Of a stretch of DNA of 64,000 nt, positions 1-7,805 are shown piece after piece (position 1 is the first letter of the stretch; the number at the start of each line of letters is the position of its first letter). The DNA is from JAPOXR01 sp965219635 (GTDB taxonomy: Bacteria; Pseudomonadota; Alphaproteobacteria; Rhodobacterales; Rhodobacteraceae). Both the position numbers and the translations under genes were made by a program. The notes under the pieces are model-generated. The model did not search any database, had not been told where the DNA came from, and worked only from the letters and a program-made list of their open reading frames with translations. The stretch lies in NCBI GenBank assembly GCA_965219635.1, contig OZ244783.1:3596001-3660000 (forward strand), in the 5' to 3' direction.

Positions 1-1
1 T

Positions 2-127
2 GCGAGCCGCATGACCAAAGCGGCGCTGGGCCTTTGCGCAGGCGGTGATGCGATAGTCGACAAAGCTGTGGCCGCTATTCTCGACCGGTTGCCATCAGGC
101 GCGAGCAAAATGGATGAAGCAACCTGA
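2..127 (+). CDS. waaA: 3' end of Kdo transferase gene (partial)
   Basis: An open frame enters from the left edge and stops at 125-127, giving 41 C-terminal residues ending in ...DRLPSGASKMDEAT. It overlaps the lpxK start by 14 bp, as expected for translationally coupled lipid A/Kdo genes. WaaA (3-deoxy-D-manno-octulosonate transferase) commonly precedes lpxK in alphaproteobacteria, and the Ala-rich helix (AALGLCAGGDAIVDKAVAAIL) suits the end of a GT-B glycosyltransferase. The fragment has no catalytic motif, so the call rests on position and length of overlap. Confidence 0.55.
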   Translation, partial: ASRMTKAALGLCAGGDAIVDKAVAAILDRLPSGASKMDEAT

Positions 128-1127
128 TTTCTGGTTTCAGCCGCCGGGACTGTTGGCGAGCTTGCTGTCACCCCTGGGGAAGGCGGGCAGTTTCGTAACC
201 CGTATCCGGTTGAGACGGGGGGACAGGCAACGTGTCGGTGTTCCGGTCATATGCGCGGGCAATCTGAATGTAGGCGGAACGGGAAAGACGCCGTTCGTCA
301 TTGCCCTGTTGCAAAGGCTATTGGCTGCCGGGGAGACCCCTCATGCAGTCTCACGTGGCTATGGTGGCCGGACTGTGTCTCCAACCCTCGTGGATGTGTC
401 GCGGCATTCGGCCGTGGATGTCGGTGATGAGCCGCTACTTCTCGCTCAATTTGCTCCAACCTGGGTCGGCAACCGCAGGCCAGCCTGCGCCAGAGCCGCT
501 GTGGAGGCAGGCGCAAGCGTGATAGTTCTGGACGATGGTCACCAGGATCCTTCGCTGGCTCATGACCTGCCGGTAGTTGTCGTTGATGCCGCGAGAGGAT
601 TTGGAAATGGCCTGGTGATGCCTGCCGGACCCCTGCGGGAACCCGTTAGCGACGGCTTGCGCCGCGCAGGCCTGCTGGTCATTGCAAACGGCACCGAACA
701 GCATCTACGGAAGCACTGGACGATTGACCCCGAACTGCCGGTTGTGGAGGCAACGACTGAGGTCTTGCATACTGGCAAGGAATGGAGAGGAGACAGGGTG
801 GTTGCCTTTGCCGGTATCGGCAATCCTGCCAGGTTTTTTGCATGCTTGGCCGGCCAAGGTGCGGAAATCGTCAAGGAATTTCCACTAAGCGATCATCAGC
901 CGCTGGACAGTCGCCTGCTTGCCAGGTTGCAGGCTGCTGCCAATGCCAATTCTGCCCAACTTGTGACCACGGAAAAGGATGCGGTCAGGCTTCCACCAGA
1001 CTGGCGCAACCGGGTGCTGACTTTTCCAGTCCGAATGACGATCTCAGACTGGTCGGAAATCGACCAGAGGCTTGTCAAGTTGGGGCTAGCGGTGCCTGCG
1101 ACAGAGGAGCCGATTGCAATTTCCTGA
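114..1127 (+). CDS. lpxK: Tetraacyldisaccharide 4'-kinase LpxK
   Basis: LpxK phosphorylates the 4' position of the lipid A disaccharide precursor at the inner face of the cytoplasmic membrane. The 337-residue length is normal for the family. The N-terminus has a hydrophobic amphipathic stretch (FQPPGLLASLLSPLG). It is followed by the typical ICAGNLNVGGTGKTP Walker A region at about residues 47-60, the SRGYGG motif near residue 80, and the conserved DDGHQDPSL segment near 140. The start at 114 overlaps the upstream waaA end. The last 25 codons plus stop and downstream DNA occur again, diverged, at 4016-4090, which marks a tandem duplication. Confidence 0.96.
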   Translation: MKQPDFWFQPPGLLASLLSPLGKAGSFVTRIRLRRGDRQRVGVPVICAGNLNVGGTGKTPFVIALLQRLLAAGETPHAVSRGYGGRTVSPTLVDVSRHSAVDVGDEPLLLAQFAPTWVGNRRPACARAAVEAGASVIVLDDGHQDPSLAHDLPVVVVDAARGFGNGLVMPAGPLREPVSDGLRRAGLLVIANGTEQHLRKHWTIDPELPVVEATTEVLHTGKEWRGDRVVAFAGIGNPARFFACLAGQGAEIVKEFPLSDHQPLDSRLLARLQAAANANSAQLVTTEKDAVRLPPDWRNRVLTFPVRMTISDWSEIDQRLVKLGLAVPATEEPIAIS

Positions 1128-1265
1128 CAATGCTGCGCCATCCGCTTTCCGGAAACGCTGCAAGCGCGTCACATCGGTCTTGCCGATGGTCTCATTGGAA
1201 GCCAGTGCTTGTAAATCTGTCCACCTTGCGAAGTTGAGGGTCGCAGGAGGTGGTTGCGCATGCGG

Positions 1266-1385
1266 TTACTGCTGGCCGAGTTTCTCCTCGATGATTTCGG
1301 CAAGATCCTCATAGGGCATGGGCAAGTAGTAATCGCCATTGATAACAAATGACGGCGTAGCCATGATCCTGTCATTTTCTCTAAA
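1266..1385 (-). pseudogene. C-terminal fragment of DsbA-family gene, copy A
   Basis: On the minus strand this piece encodes ENDRIMATPSFVINGDYY...EEKLGQQ followed by TAA at 1266-1268. It matches the end of the intact copy B (stop at 4229). It carries the cis-proline loop (ATPSFVING) that every DsbA-like fold needs beside its CPHC site. It is separated from the N-terminal part (3482-3991) by the IS. Deleting the IS and one TCTAAA repeat joins the two pieces in frame as ASLDFR|ENDRIM. Nothing upstream on the same strand could express this fragment in frame. Confidence 0.85.
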
Positions 1386-3481
1386 CTGAAGTTCTGTTAG
1401 GCCTTTGTTCTCCTTTTCTCGTGCAAGTCACTGATTTCATTCTGGATGATCAATCCAAGAGGCACAATTTTTCTTGGTTTCTTGTAGGCACTAGAACTGC
1501 CCGCTCTGCTATCCTGCTATACCCTCCACTGAAACTTGCGACAGTCCAGTAAACTACAGATTTTGAACACTATATCGACATTCTTGCTTGACAACAACCG
1601 CCAGATGTGGCAGAAGAACGGCAGATATTTGTAGGCACTAGGATAAACGCCGTGCATGTCGCAATCATCAAGTCCGTACAGAACGGAAAAACCTACTACT
1701 CAAAGCTGCTGCGCAAGAGCTACAGGGATGAGAACGGGCGCGTCCAAAAGGAAACCGTCCTCAATCTCGCGCCGTTCCCTGATGGCGCCGTTGCCGTCCT
1801 GCAAAAATATTTCGCCGGAAAGGCAATCCCCACATGCGACGACGACGAGGACCCGGTCGAGGTCCTCGACTCCCCCCATCACGGGGCCGTCATGGCTGTA
1901 CAGTCCGCTTTCAATCAGCTCGGCTTCGAAAGGCTGATCTCCTCAACTCCCTCGCGGGAACGAAAACTTGTCTGCGCAATGGTCGCCGCACGCATTCTCC
2001 AGCCAGACACCAAACTCGCAACGACACGATGGTGGAATTCCGTCTCTCTCGCCGCCGTATTCGGCGTCGAGGACGCCATCGCTGATGACCTCTATGCCGC
2101 AATGGACTGGCTGCTACAGCGCCAGAACCGCATCCAGGGAAAGCTCGCACGCCGACACCTTGCAAATGGCGAAACCGTCTTGTGGGACCTGACTTCCGTC
2201 TGGATGGAGGGAAATTGCTGCCCTCTGGCACGGCGCGGATACAGCCGGGACGGAAAGCGCGGAAAGCTCCAGATCTCTTTCGGACTGCTCTGCGACAAAC
2301 GCGGCCGCCCTGTCGCCGTCTCGGTCTACCCGGGCAACACCGTCGACAGCACCACCGTCATGGACGAGATCCGCCGACTGCGCAGCAAGTTCAATCTCGA
2401 CGCCATCACCATCGTCGGCGACCGCGGTATGATTGTCCAGGCGACAATCCAGGCTCTTGCCGCCATGGAAGGCGCAGACTGGATTACCGCTCTGAAGAGC
2501 GACTCAATCCGCAAGCTGTTGCGCTCCGGCAAACTGGCGCCTCTCGCCGGTGATGTCACACTCTGTGAAATCTACCATCCCGACTTTCCCGGCGAACGGC
2601 TGATCGCCTGCCGCAACACCGCCCTTGCCCGCCGGCGGGCGTTCAAGCGGCAAGACCTCCTCGCCGCCACCGAAGATGAACTCGATGCCATCCGCAGGCG
2701 GGTGGTCGCCCGGCGCCTTCAAGGTGCCGGCCAGATCGGTGTCGCCGCCGGAAAGGTCGTCAACCGCTTCAAGGTCGCCAAGCACTTTGCCATCACAATC
2801 ACCGACAACTCCTTCGACTTCCAGCGCAAGCAGGAGAAAATCCGCCAGGAGGCGGCCCTCGACGGCATCTATGTCATCCGCACTTCGCTCCAAAAGGACG
2901 ACATGACCGCCGCCGACTGTGTGCGCTCATACAAATGGTTGACCAGGGTTGAACGGGCCTTCCGCTCGATCAAAACAGTCGATCTGGAGGTCCGTCCGGT
3001 CCATCACAGGCTCGCCGACCGGGTGCGCGCCCATGTGTTCCTGTGCATGCTCGCCTACTATGTCGAGTGGCACATGCGGAAAGTCTGGGCGCCGATGCTC
3101 TTTGCCGATCCCGATCTCGAAGCGGTGCAACAGACACGGGACCCGGTCAAGCCGGCCAAGTCCTCACAGGCGGTCAAACGAAAATCCGGCGCCCGTGGAC
3201 GCACCAATGATGGAGCCCCGGTTCACAGTTTCAGGACGCTCCTGACCTGCCTTTCCGCCATAACCCTGAACCGCTGCCGGATACGGGGTTTCAAGGACTC
3301 TCCGATCTTCACCGTCGCAACCACACCAAACCCCGAACAGAGGAAAGCACTCAACTACTTGAAGACAATCCCGGACATCTGATCGCATAAACAAAAATGT
3401 AGGCAGAACAGTCAAAAACAGACTCGGAGTAAATGCTTGAAAATCAACAACAAATGAGGCTATGCTAACTCAGAACTTCAG
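1386..3481 (+). mobile_element. Complete IS1634-family insertion sequence
   Basis: The 2096-bp element starts CTGAAGTTCTG (1386-1396) and ends CAGAACTTCAG (3471-3481), a perfect 11-bp inverted repeat with weaker similarity beyond it. It is flanked by a 6-bp direct repeat TCTAAA at 1380-1385 and 3482-3487, as left by transposition. It holds one long transposase gene. About 220 bp separates the left end from that gene and contains TTGTAGGCACTAG (1482-1494), repeated at 1629-1641 just inside the coding region. The element sits in the dsbA copy A gene, in the opposite orientation to it. The intact ends, intact transposase and clean target repeat suggest a fairly recent insertion. Confidence 0.9.
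1607..3382 (+). CDS. IS1634-family DDE transposase
   Basis: This 591-residue transposase has the family N-terminus (KLLRKSYRDENGRVQKETV) and a complete DDE triad: Asp194 in WDLTSVW, Asp272 in IVGDRG and Glu449 in RVERAFRSIK. The segment around CCPLARRGYSRDGKRGK (near residues 203-220) is typical of IS1634/IS4-type enzymes. The usable start is uncertain: GTG at 1607 gives the longest product, while GTG at 1652 would begin VHVAIIKSVQ, closer to where family homology normally starts. It probably acts only on this element. The degenerate element at 16.6-18.2 kb encodes a relative. Confidence 0.9.
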   Translation: MAEERQIFVGTRINAVHVAIIKSVQNGKTYYSKLLRKSYRDENGRVQKETVLNLAPFPDGAVAVLQKYFAGKAIPTCDDDEDPVEVLDSPHHGAVMAVQSAFNQLGFERLISSTPSRERKLVCAMVAARILQPDTKLATTRWWNSVSLAAVFGVEDAIADDLYAAMDWLLQRQNRIQGKLARRHLANGETVLWDLTSVWMEGNCCPLARRGYSRDGKRGKLQISFGLLCDKRGRPVAVSVYPGNTVDSTTVMDEIRRLRSKFNLDAITIVGDRGMIVQATIQALAAMEGADWITALKSDSIRKLLRSGKLAPLAGDVTLCEIYHPDFPGERLIACRNTALARRRAFKRQDLLAATEDELDAIRRRVVARRLQGAGQIGVAAGKVVNRFKVAKHFAITITDNSFDFQRKQEKIRQEAALDGIYVIRTSLQKDDMTAADCVRSYKWLTRVERAFRSIKTVDLEVRPVHHRLADRVRAHVFLCMLAYYVEWHMRKVWAPMLFADPDLEAVQQTRDPVKPAKSSQAVKRKSGARGRTNDGAPVHSFRTLLTCLSAITLNRCRIRGFKDSPIFTVATTPNPEQRKALNYLKTIPDI

Positions 3482-3991
3482 TCTAAAATCCAAAGATGCC
3501 TGTTCTAGCATTTCGGCTTTGGCCTGATCATCGAGGCAGGCGTCGAGTTGCTCGTTGGTGAGGCCGGCCCCAAGGCCGATTCTCCGCAAGCGGTCAACGA
3601 TCTCGGCACTGCTTTCGCCATCCGACCATGATGATTGCTTGTCGAACAGAATATCCACCAGGCCGAAATACCTCGTTCCATCGTCGCATCGAGCAACTAT
3701 TCCTGCCCAGAGGTCCTGGTGACGAATATAGACCTCGCGTAAAACATAGAGTACTTTGCCAGTGTCGATATAGTCGCTCTTCAACCTGCCAAAGCTGTCC
3801 CGGTGGAATTTGGCGCAGTGCGGGCAGGTAAAAGCCGAATACTCAATCACAGTTACCGATGCCCCGGCATCGCCTAGTGTCATTTCAGTGTATTCCGGTT
3901 GCGCTGCCAACGGCTGCACCGCCGTCCAAACGATGCCAAATGAGATGGCCGCAGCAGTGATGACTGAACGCAGTCGTCCGACAATTGCCAT
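3482..3991 (-). pseudogene. N-terminal part of DsbA-family gene, copy A (IS-disrupted)
   Basis: Translation from the ATG at 3989-3991 gives a signal peptide (MAIVGRLRSVITAAAISFGI..., cleavage after AAQ) and a thioredoxin-fold start with the TCPHC active site. It continues to ...ASLDFR and then reads RLKF-stop into the IS end. The product would lack the last 40 or so residues, including the cis-Pro loop, so a working oxidoreductase is unlikely. It resembles copy B at 4229-4852 throughout. A longer upstream frame exists (to 4135), but the MAIVG start is shared with copy B and precedes a clear signal peptide. Confidence 0.85.
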
Positions 3992-4015
3992 TCTGTTTTC
4001 CTTTCTCTTTTCAGG

Positions 4016-4090
4016 TCGGAAATCGACGAGAGGCTTCTCAGCCTGGGGCTGGCGGTGCCTGTGGCGGCGAAGCCGATTGCAATTCCCTGA
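4016..4090 (+). pseudogene. Duplicated lpxK 3' end remnant
   Basis: Twenty-four codons and a stop read SEIDERLLSLGLAVPVAAKP..., against SEIDQRLVKLGLAVPATEEP... at the true lpxK end. There is no start codon or upstream lpxK sequence, so this is a by-product of the tandem duplication and not a gene. Confidence 0.85.
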
Positions 4091-4228
4091 CCCTACTGCG
4101 CCATCTGCCTGCCGCAAACGCTGCAAGCGCGTCACATCGGTCTATTGCCGAGGGTCTCATTGTAAGCCAGTGCCTGTTGACCTGCTCACGCTGCGGGTTG
4201 CAGGTCGCGAGCGTGGTTGCGCATGCCG

Positions 4229-4852
4229 TTACTGCTGGCCGAGTTTCTCCTCGATGATTTCGGCAAGATCCTCATAGGGCATGTTCGAATAGAGATCGCC
4301 ATTGATAACAAAGGAAGGCGTGCTCATGATCGAGTCCTGGTCAGCAAAACCCTTAAAAGCTTGAAATAGCATTTCGGCATTGGCCTCATCCGCGAGGCAG
4401 GCGTCGAGTTGCTCATTGGTGAGGCCGGCGCCAAGGCCGATGCTGCGCAAGCGGGCAACTATCTCGGCAGCGCCTTCGGCACGTGACCAGGATTGCTGCT
4501 TGTCAAACAGGATATCCACCAGACCGAAATACTTCGTTCCATCGCCGCATCGAGCGACGATTCCTGCCCAAAGGCCCGGAAGATCAAAATAGACCTCACG
4601 CAAGACATAGAACACTTTGCCTGTGTCGATGTAGTCGCTCTTCAACCTGCCAAAACTATCCCGATGGAAGTTTGCGCAGTGCGGGCAGGTAAAGGACGCA
4701 TATTCGATCACAGTTACCGAGGCCTCGGCATTGCCAAGTGTCATTTCCGCATATTCCGGTTGCGCTTCCGAAGGCTGCGCCGCCGTCCAAACGATGCCAA
4801 ATGAGATGGCCGCAGCAGTGATGACTGAACGCAGTTGTCCGACAATCGCCAT
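4229..4852 (-). CDS. DsbA-family thiol:disulfide interchange protein (intact copy B)
   Basis: The 207-residue protein has an N-terminal signal peptide (ITAAAISFGIVWTAAQPSEA, cut near residue 30). The DsbA-type thioredoxin fold carries the Cys56-Pro-His-Cys59 active site and a cis-Pro loop at Thr178-Pro179 (STPSFVING). It should act in the periplasm as a disulfide oxidoreductase. Single-domain DsbA_2-type proteins of this size are common beside mutY and DUF721 genes in alphaproteobacteria. It lies 20 bp downstream of the DUF721 gene on the same strand, so the two probably form one operon. Copy A upstream is IS-broken, leaving this as the functional copy. Confidence 0.93.
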   Translation of the reverse strand: MAIVGQLRSVITAAAISFGIVWTAAQPSEAQPEYAEMTLGNAEASVTVIEYASFTCPHCANFHRDSFGRLKSDYIDTGKVFYVLREVYFDLPGLWAGIVARCGDGTKYFGLVDILFDKQQSWSRAEGAAEIVARLRSIGLGAGLTNEQLDACLADEANAEMLFQAFKGFADQDSIMSTPSFVINGDLYSNMPYEDLAEIIEEKLGQQ

Positions 4853-4872
4853 TCTTGTTTTCCTTTCTGTTT

Positions 4873-5391
4873 TCAGGTTTGTGACAGAACGGACTTGCCG
4901 AACTCAATCAGCTTGTCCCGCAGTTGCTCGTCTTCAACCCCCTCGACTGATGCACGCAACCGAACCAGTTCTTTGGAACTTGGATTCCTGCGCAGGATTT
5001 GTGGCCGTTCGTCGGCCTTTTGGCTGTCGCCTCGCCCGCGAGCCTGCGTGAGCCTGATCGCCTCAATCGCCTTGAATCCCTGGCTCGAATTTATGCGCTC
5101 AATCAACTGCGGCAAGCTCATTCTGACTTCCTGAGCCCGCGGCCCATGCACCTTGAGCAACAGCGTTGCTCCATCACCCTTGCGACCATAAGTGATCTTC
5201 ATCGGGCTTGCGACATCTGCTACAGACGCTCCAGCGATTTCTGCCCAGCCAGTAAGCAGTTTTGCAGTCGAGAACCCCCTTCGCATGGCAGCATCCCGCA
5301 TGCTCTCTGCAACAAGTGTAGACACATGCTCCAGACCGTTGCCGCGGACCTCATCGGGAAAATGCAGTGTCTCCTCTTCTTTCCCAGCCAT
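4873..5391 (-). CDS. DUF721 (DciA-like) protein
   Basis: This 172-residue protein starts at MAGKEEETLHF (ATG at 5389-5391); a longer frame to 5478 would overrun the spacer before divergent mutY. The central region (TAKLLTGWAEIAGASVADVASPMKI...) is the DUF721 fold, shared with DciA, a replicative-helicase-loading factor in many bacteria. The alphaproteobacterial version found beside mutY and dsbA is not proven to have that role. The C-terminal 60 residues are charged (QARGRGDSQKADERPQIL). It is divergent from mutY with a 91-bp shared upstream region. Its stop codon coincides with the right edge of the tandem duplication. Confidence 0.85.
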   Translation of the reverse strand: MAGKEEETLHFPDEVRGNGLEHVSTLVAESMRDAAMRRGFSTAKLLTGWAEIAGASVADVASPMKITYGRKGDGATLLLKVHGPRAQEVRMSLPQLIERINSSQGFKAIEAIRLTQARGRGDSQKADERPQILRRNPSSKELVRLRASVEGVEDEQLRDKLIEFGKSVLSQT

Positions 5392-5482
5392 CCGCAGTCT
5401 AGCCTCAATCGCTTCGCAGTTTGCCAGATGCACAATATATGGAAATGGCGGAAATGTGACTAACAATTTCGCGAGCAATTCA

Positions 5483-6538
5483 ATGGGGGAGGCCGAGATG
5501 GTGGCAAGCCTGCTCTGCTGGTACGATGCCCATGCGCGCCGGCTGCCATGGAGGATGCCCCCTGCCCAGACCAGGGTCGGCCACAGGCCTGAGGCCTATC
5601 CGGTGTGGCTCTCCGAAGCAATGCTACAGCAGACCACAGTCACCGTTGCTTCTAGATATTTTGAACACTTCATAAGTCGTTGGCCGACGGTGGAGGCACT
5701 TGCACAGGCTTCGAACGACGAAGTCATGGCGGCGTGGGCAGGACTTGGATACTACGCACGGGCGCGAAATCTGATCAAATGCGCCCGGACCGTTGTGGAA
5801 TTGCACGGCGGCGAGTTCCCGAACACGGAAACCGGATTGGCAACACTGCCCGGTATTGGTCCGTATACGGCTGCAGCAATTGCGTCCATCGCATTCGACC
5901 GGCCGGTCGTGCCGGTCGACGGAAATGTGGAGAGGATCATGGCGCGGCTGCATGCTGTCAGCACGCCGCTTCCGCGCGCCAAAGCCGAATTGCGGTTGCT
6001 GGCGGCTCGATTTGCCTCCCGGCAACGACCAGGCGATTTCGCTCAGGCCATGATGGATCTGGGATCGATGGTCTGCCGTCCGGGGAAACCGGATTGCGCC
6101 AGTTGTCCCTGGAGCCAGTCTTGCCAGGCGCGCGAACTCGGCATTGAGTCCGTGCTTCCAGCCCGAGTTCCAAAGCCAAAAAAGCCCGAGATACAGGGAC
6201 GAGCATATGTAGGGCGGCGGATTGACGGTGCATGGTTGGTGGAGCGGCGCCCGGAGTCGGGTCTTCTCGGCGGAATGCTCGGATGGCCGGGATCCGGCTG
6301 GGGGCACGAGAAGCATGCCGGGCCACCTTGGGACGGGGACTGGTCCACCGCAGAGGGAAGTGTAACCCATGTGTTCACTCACTTCAGGCTTGATCTGGAG
6401 GTACTGGTAGCGAACATTCCGGTCGACGGAGTCGCAGAGCGCGGCGAGTTCATGAAGCCGGACAGTTTCGACCCGGACACGATGCCCAGCCTGATGCGCA
6501 AGGTATTTGCCTTGGCCTCAACCTGCCTTGACGAATAG
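5483..6538 (+). CDS. mutY: A/G-specific adenine glycosylase MutY
   Basis: MutY removes adenine mispaired with 8-oxoguanine. The 351-residue protein starts at ATG 5483 (MGEAEMVASLL). Upstream in-frame codons overlap the divergent gene and lack MutY homology. Visible features are catalytic Glu45 (SEAMLQQT), the helix-hairpin-helix TLPGIGPYTA (121-130) and catalytic Asp146 (VPVDGNVER). The 4Fe-4S ligands are Cys198-X6-Cys205-X2-Cys208-X5-Cys214. The C-terminal NUDIX-like domain (from about YVGRRIDGAWLVERRP) reads the 8-oxoG strand. An insertion before the catalytic helix (RVGHRPEAYPVW) is usual for alphaproteobacterial MutY. Confidence 0.97.
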   Translation: MGEAEMVASLLCWYDAHARRLPWRMPPAQTRVGHRPEAYPVWLSEAMLQQTTVTVASRYFEHFISRWPTVEALAQASNDEVMAAWAGLGYYARARNLIKCARTVVELHGGEFPNTETGLATLPGIGPYTAAAIASIAFDRPVVPVDGNVERIMARLHAVSTPLPRAKAELRLLAARFASRQRPGDFAQAMMDLGSMVCRPGKPDCASCPWSQSCQARELGIESVLPARVPKPKKPEIQGRAYVGRRIDGAWLVERRPESGLLGGMLGWPGSGWGHEKHAGPPWDGDWSTAEGSVTHVFTHFRLDLEVLVANIPVDGVAERGEFMKPDSFDPDTMPSLMRKVFALASTCLDE

Positions 6539-6764
6539 GATTCTGCCGACACCTGCCATTTCAGTTCCGGTGTAATCCTATCCCCATGACGCTGATCCTG
6601 GTCAGCTGAAAGTAGGGATGGACGGCCAATACACTTCGGGCGAGGTTTCTTGCCGTCATTGTGGAACCTTCACTGGTTCACACGGTTGGCGTTACAGTTG
6701 GCCGCGGGTTTGTCTCGCAAACCCGCGGCAACCGGGAGAGTAACTGTTCAGAGCGTGTTGGTTC

Positions 6765-7229
6765 CTATCGCAACCGGACTGCGGTGAACCCACGGTTGCG
6801 CATGCAGTTGAGATCAAATTCCTCAACCCACATGCCACGCGACCATACAACGCGAAGGCAAGCGTCGACGGAGCGGAACCTGCCGTGGCGGCCGTTGGCC
6901 CTTCGGCAGTGGATGTCGTCAAATGTCACCCAACTGTGGCCGTTCCAGAAATCCTCAAGGCAGGTGGCGCGCCTGGGTTTATAGCCGTAGCGTGGCTTAT
7001 GCGGCTTGTAAGGTGCATGGTAGCCCGCCACAGGCGGGCGTTTCCTGTGAACTGCAGCAGGCTTGTCCGGTTCGCTACGGCCAGAATTGGTTGCAGCGAT
7101 TACAAACGCAGAGAACAGGATGAACTTGGCCAAATCGTCGGCGCTGTCACCGGCTCTCGCCGGCTGAGCGGAGAAGCCGCCCATTGCAAGGGCGCATGCC
7201 GCTGCTACTGCTACAAGTTGCTTTCTCAC
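6765..7229 (-). CDS. Exported protein of unknown function
   Basis: The 154-residue product has a clean signal peptide (MRKQLVAVAAACALAMGGFSA...ARA-GDS). A short hydrophobic helix (AKFILFSAFVIAATN) follows, then a Lys/Pro/Tyr-rich linker (YKPHKPRYGYKP). The C-terminal part has four cysteines (ATCLED, DIHC, VDACLR, LNCMRN), which could form two disulfides in the periplasm. I do not recognise a named family. It is a lone gene between mutY and small hypotheticals, on the opposite strand to both. Basic, Cys-containing proteins of this shape are often periplasmic or surface-associated, but no function can be assigned. Confidence 0.75.
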   Translation of the reverse strand: MRKQLVAVAAACALAMGGFSAQPARAGDSADDLAKFILFSAFVIAATNSGRSEPDKPAAVHRKRPPVAGYHAPYKPHKPRYGYKPRRATCLEDFWNGHSWVTFDDIHCRRANGRHGRFRSVDACLRVVWSRGMWVEEFDLNCMRNRGFTAVRLR

Positions 7230-7508
7230 GGTTCCTCTCCCCGCTTGATGGTTGGAGGCGGCGACCTCGGATTGGTTGCCGCTTGAACTGTATCGATCAT
7301 GAATGCGTCAGGATTCGCAATATCGGCGGGATGCTATCGGATTACATCCGCATTCGCCCGGCAGTCCCAGCCGCAATGCTGCAAGGATTTCCGGCAGATT
7401 GGAGGACTGTTGCCAATGATGGAAGAGGCGCCGCATTTGCCGGGCATGATGCATCCTGGTGATACCCGTGATATTGCATGACATTCGATGAAGGTGTCGA
7501 ACCGTCGC

Positions 7509-7805
7509 ATGAAGAAGCTCCTGATTCGACTGATCACGGCCACGGTCCTGGTCTTGGCCAGCATGTCGCCGGCAGCGTCTGAGTGTTTTGCCGAATACAA
7601 GGCAAAGAAGGACGATCCGCTGCGTTTGCACTATGGTGTGATTCAAATCCCGGACGGGCTTTGTTCCCGAGAGGGCGCCGGCCGCTATATCGCCGCCCGG
7701 ATATCTGTCGAAGGGTGGAGCCTGCTGGCGGTTGGCAGGGTCTTCGGTCCAGCCGGGCTCAATGAGAGGAAGAGAGACGCTGGGCAGTATTTTCTCCGCT
7801 ACTGA
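7509..7805 (+). CDS. Small exported protein of unknown function
   Basis: From ATG 7509 the product is 98 residues with a signal peptide (MKKLLIRLITATVLVLASMSPAAS-EC). The mature part begins ECFAEYKAKKDDPLRLHYGV and ends GLNERKRDAGQYFLRY. Short proteins of this shape seem familiar to me from other alphaproteobacteria, but I know of no function. An earlier start at 7488 adds seven residues ahead of the signal peptide and is less likely. Its last 44 bp overlap the start of the next gene in another frame, which suggests translational coupling. Confidence 0.75.
   Translation: MKKLLIRLITATVLVLASMSPAASECFAEYKAKKDDPLRLHYGVIQIPDGLCSREGAGRYIAARISVEGWSLLAVGRVFGPAGLNERKRDAGQYFLRY

Larger units (their letters stand above)
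1051..4013. repeat. Tandem duplication unit A (lpxK 3' end + dsbA), interrupted by IS
   Basis: This unit runs from the last 77 bp of lpxK, through the lpxK-dsbA intergenic region, to the dsbA 5' untranslated region. The same order recurs directly at 4014-4875. Removing the 2096-bp IS plus one 6-bp target repeat leaves 861 bp, against 862 bp for unit B. The junction at 4014 joins the sequence just upstream of dsbA to an internal lpxK sequence, with GGT shared by both parental ends. The copies are clearly diverged, so the duplication is older than the IS insertion, which is present in only one copy. Confidence 0.85.
4014..4875. repeat. Tandem duplication unit B (lpxK 3' remnant + intact dsbA)
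   Basis: This is the second unit of the duplication, 862 bp, beginning with the duplicated lpxK tail and ending at the stop codon of the DUF721 gene. It contains the only intact DsbA gene of the pair. See unit A for the junction and the length comparison. Confidence 0.85.

Noticed and set aside
1482..1641. 13-bp direct repeat TTGTAGGCACTAG in the intact IS as an internal end or nested element
   Set aside because: There is no inverted partner, and the true ends are clearly at 1386 and 3481.
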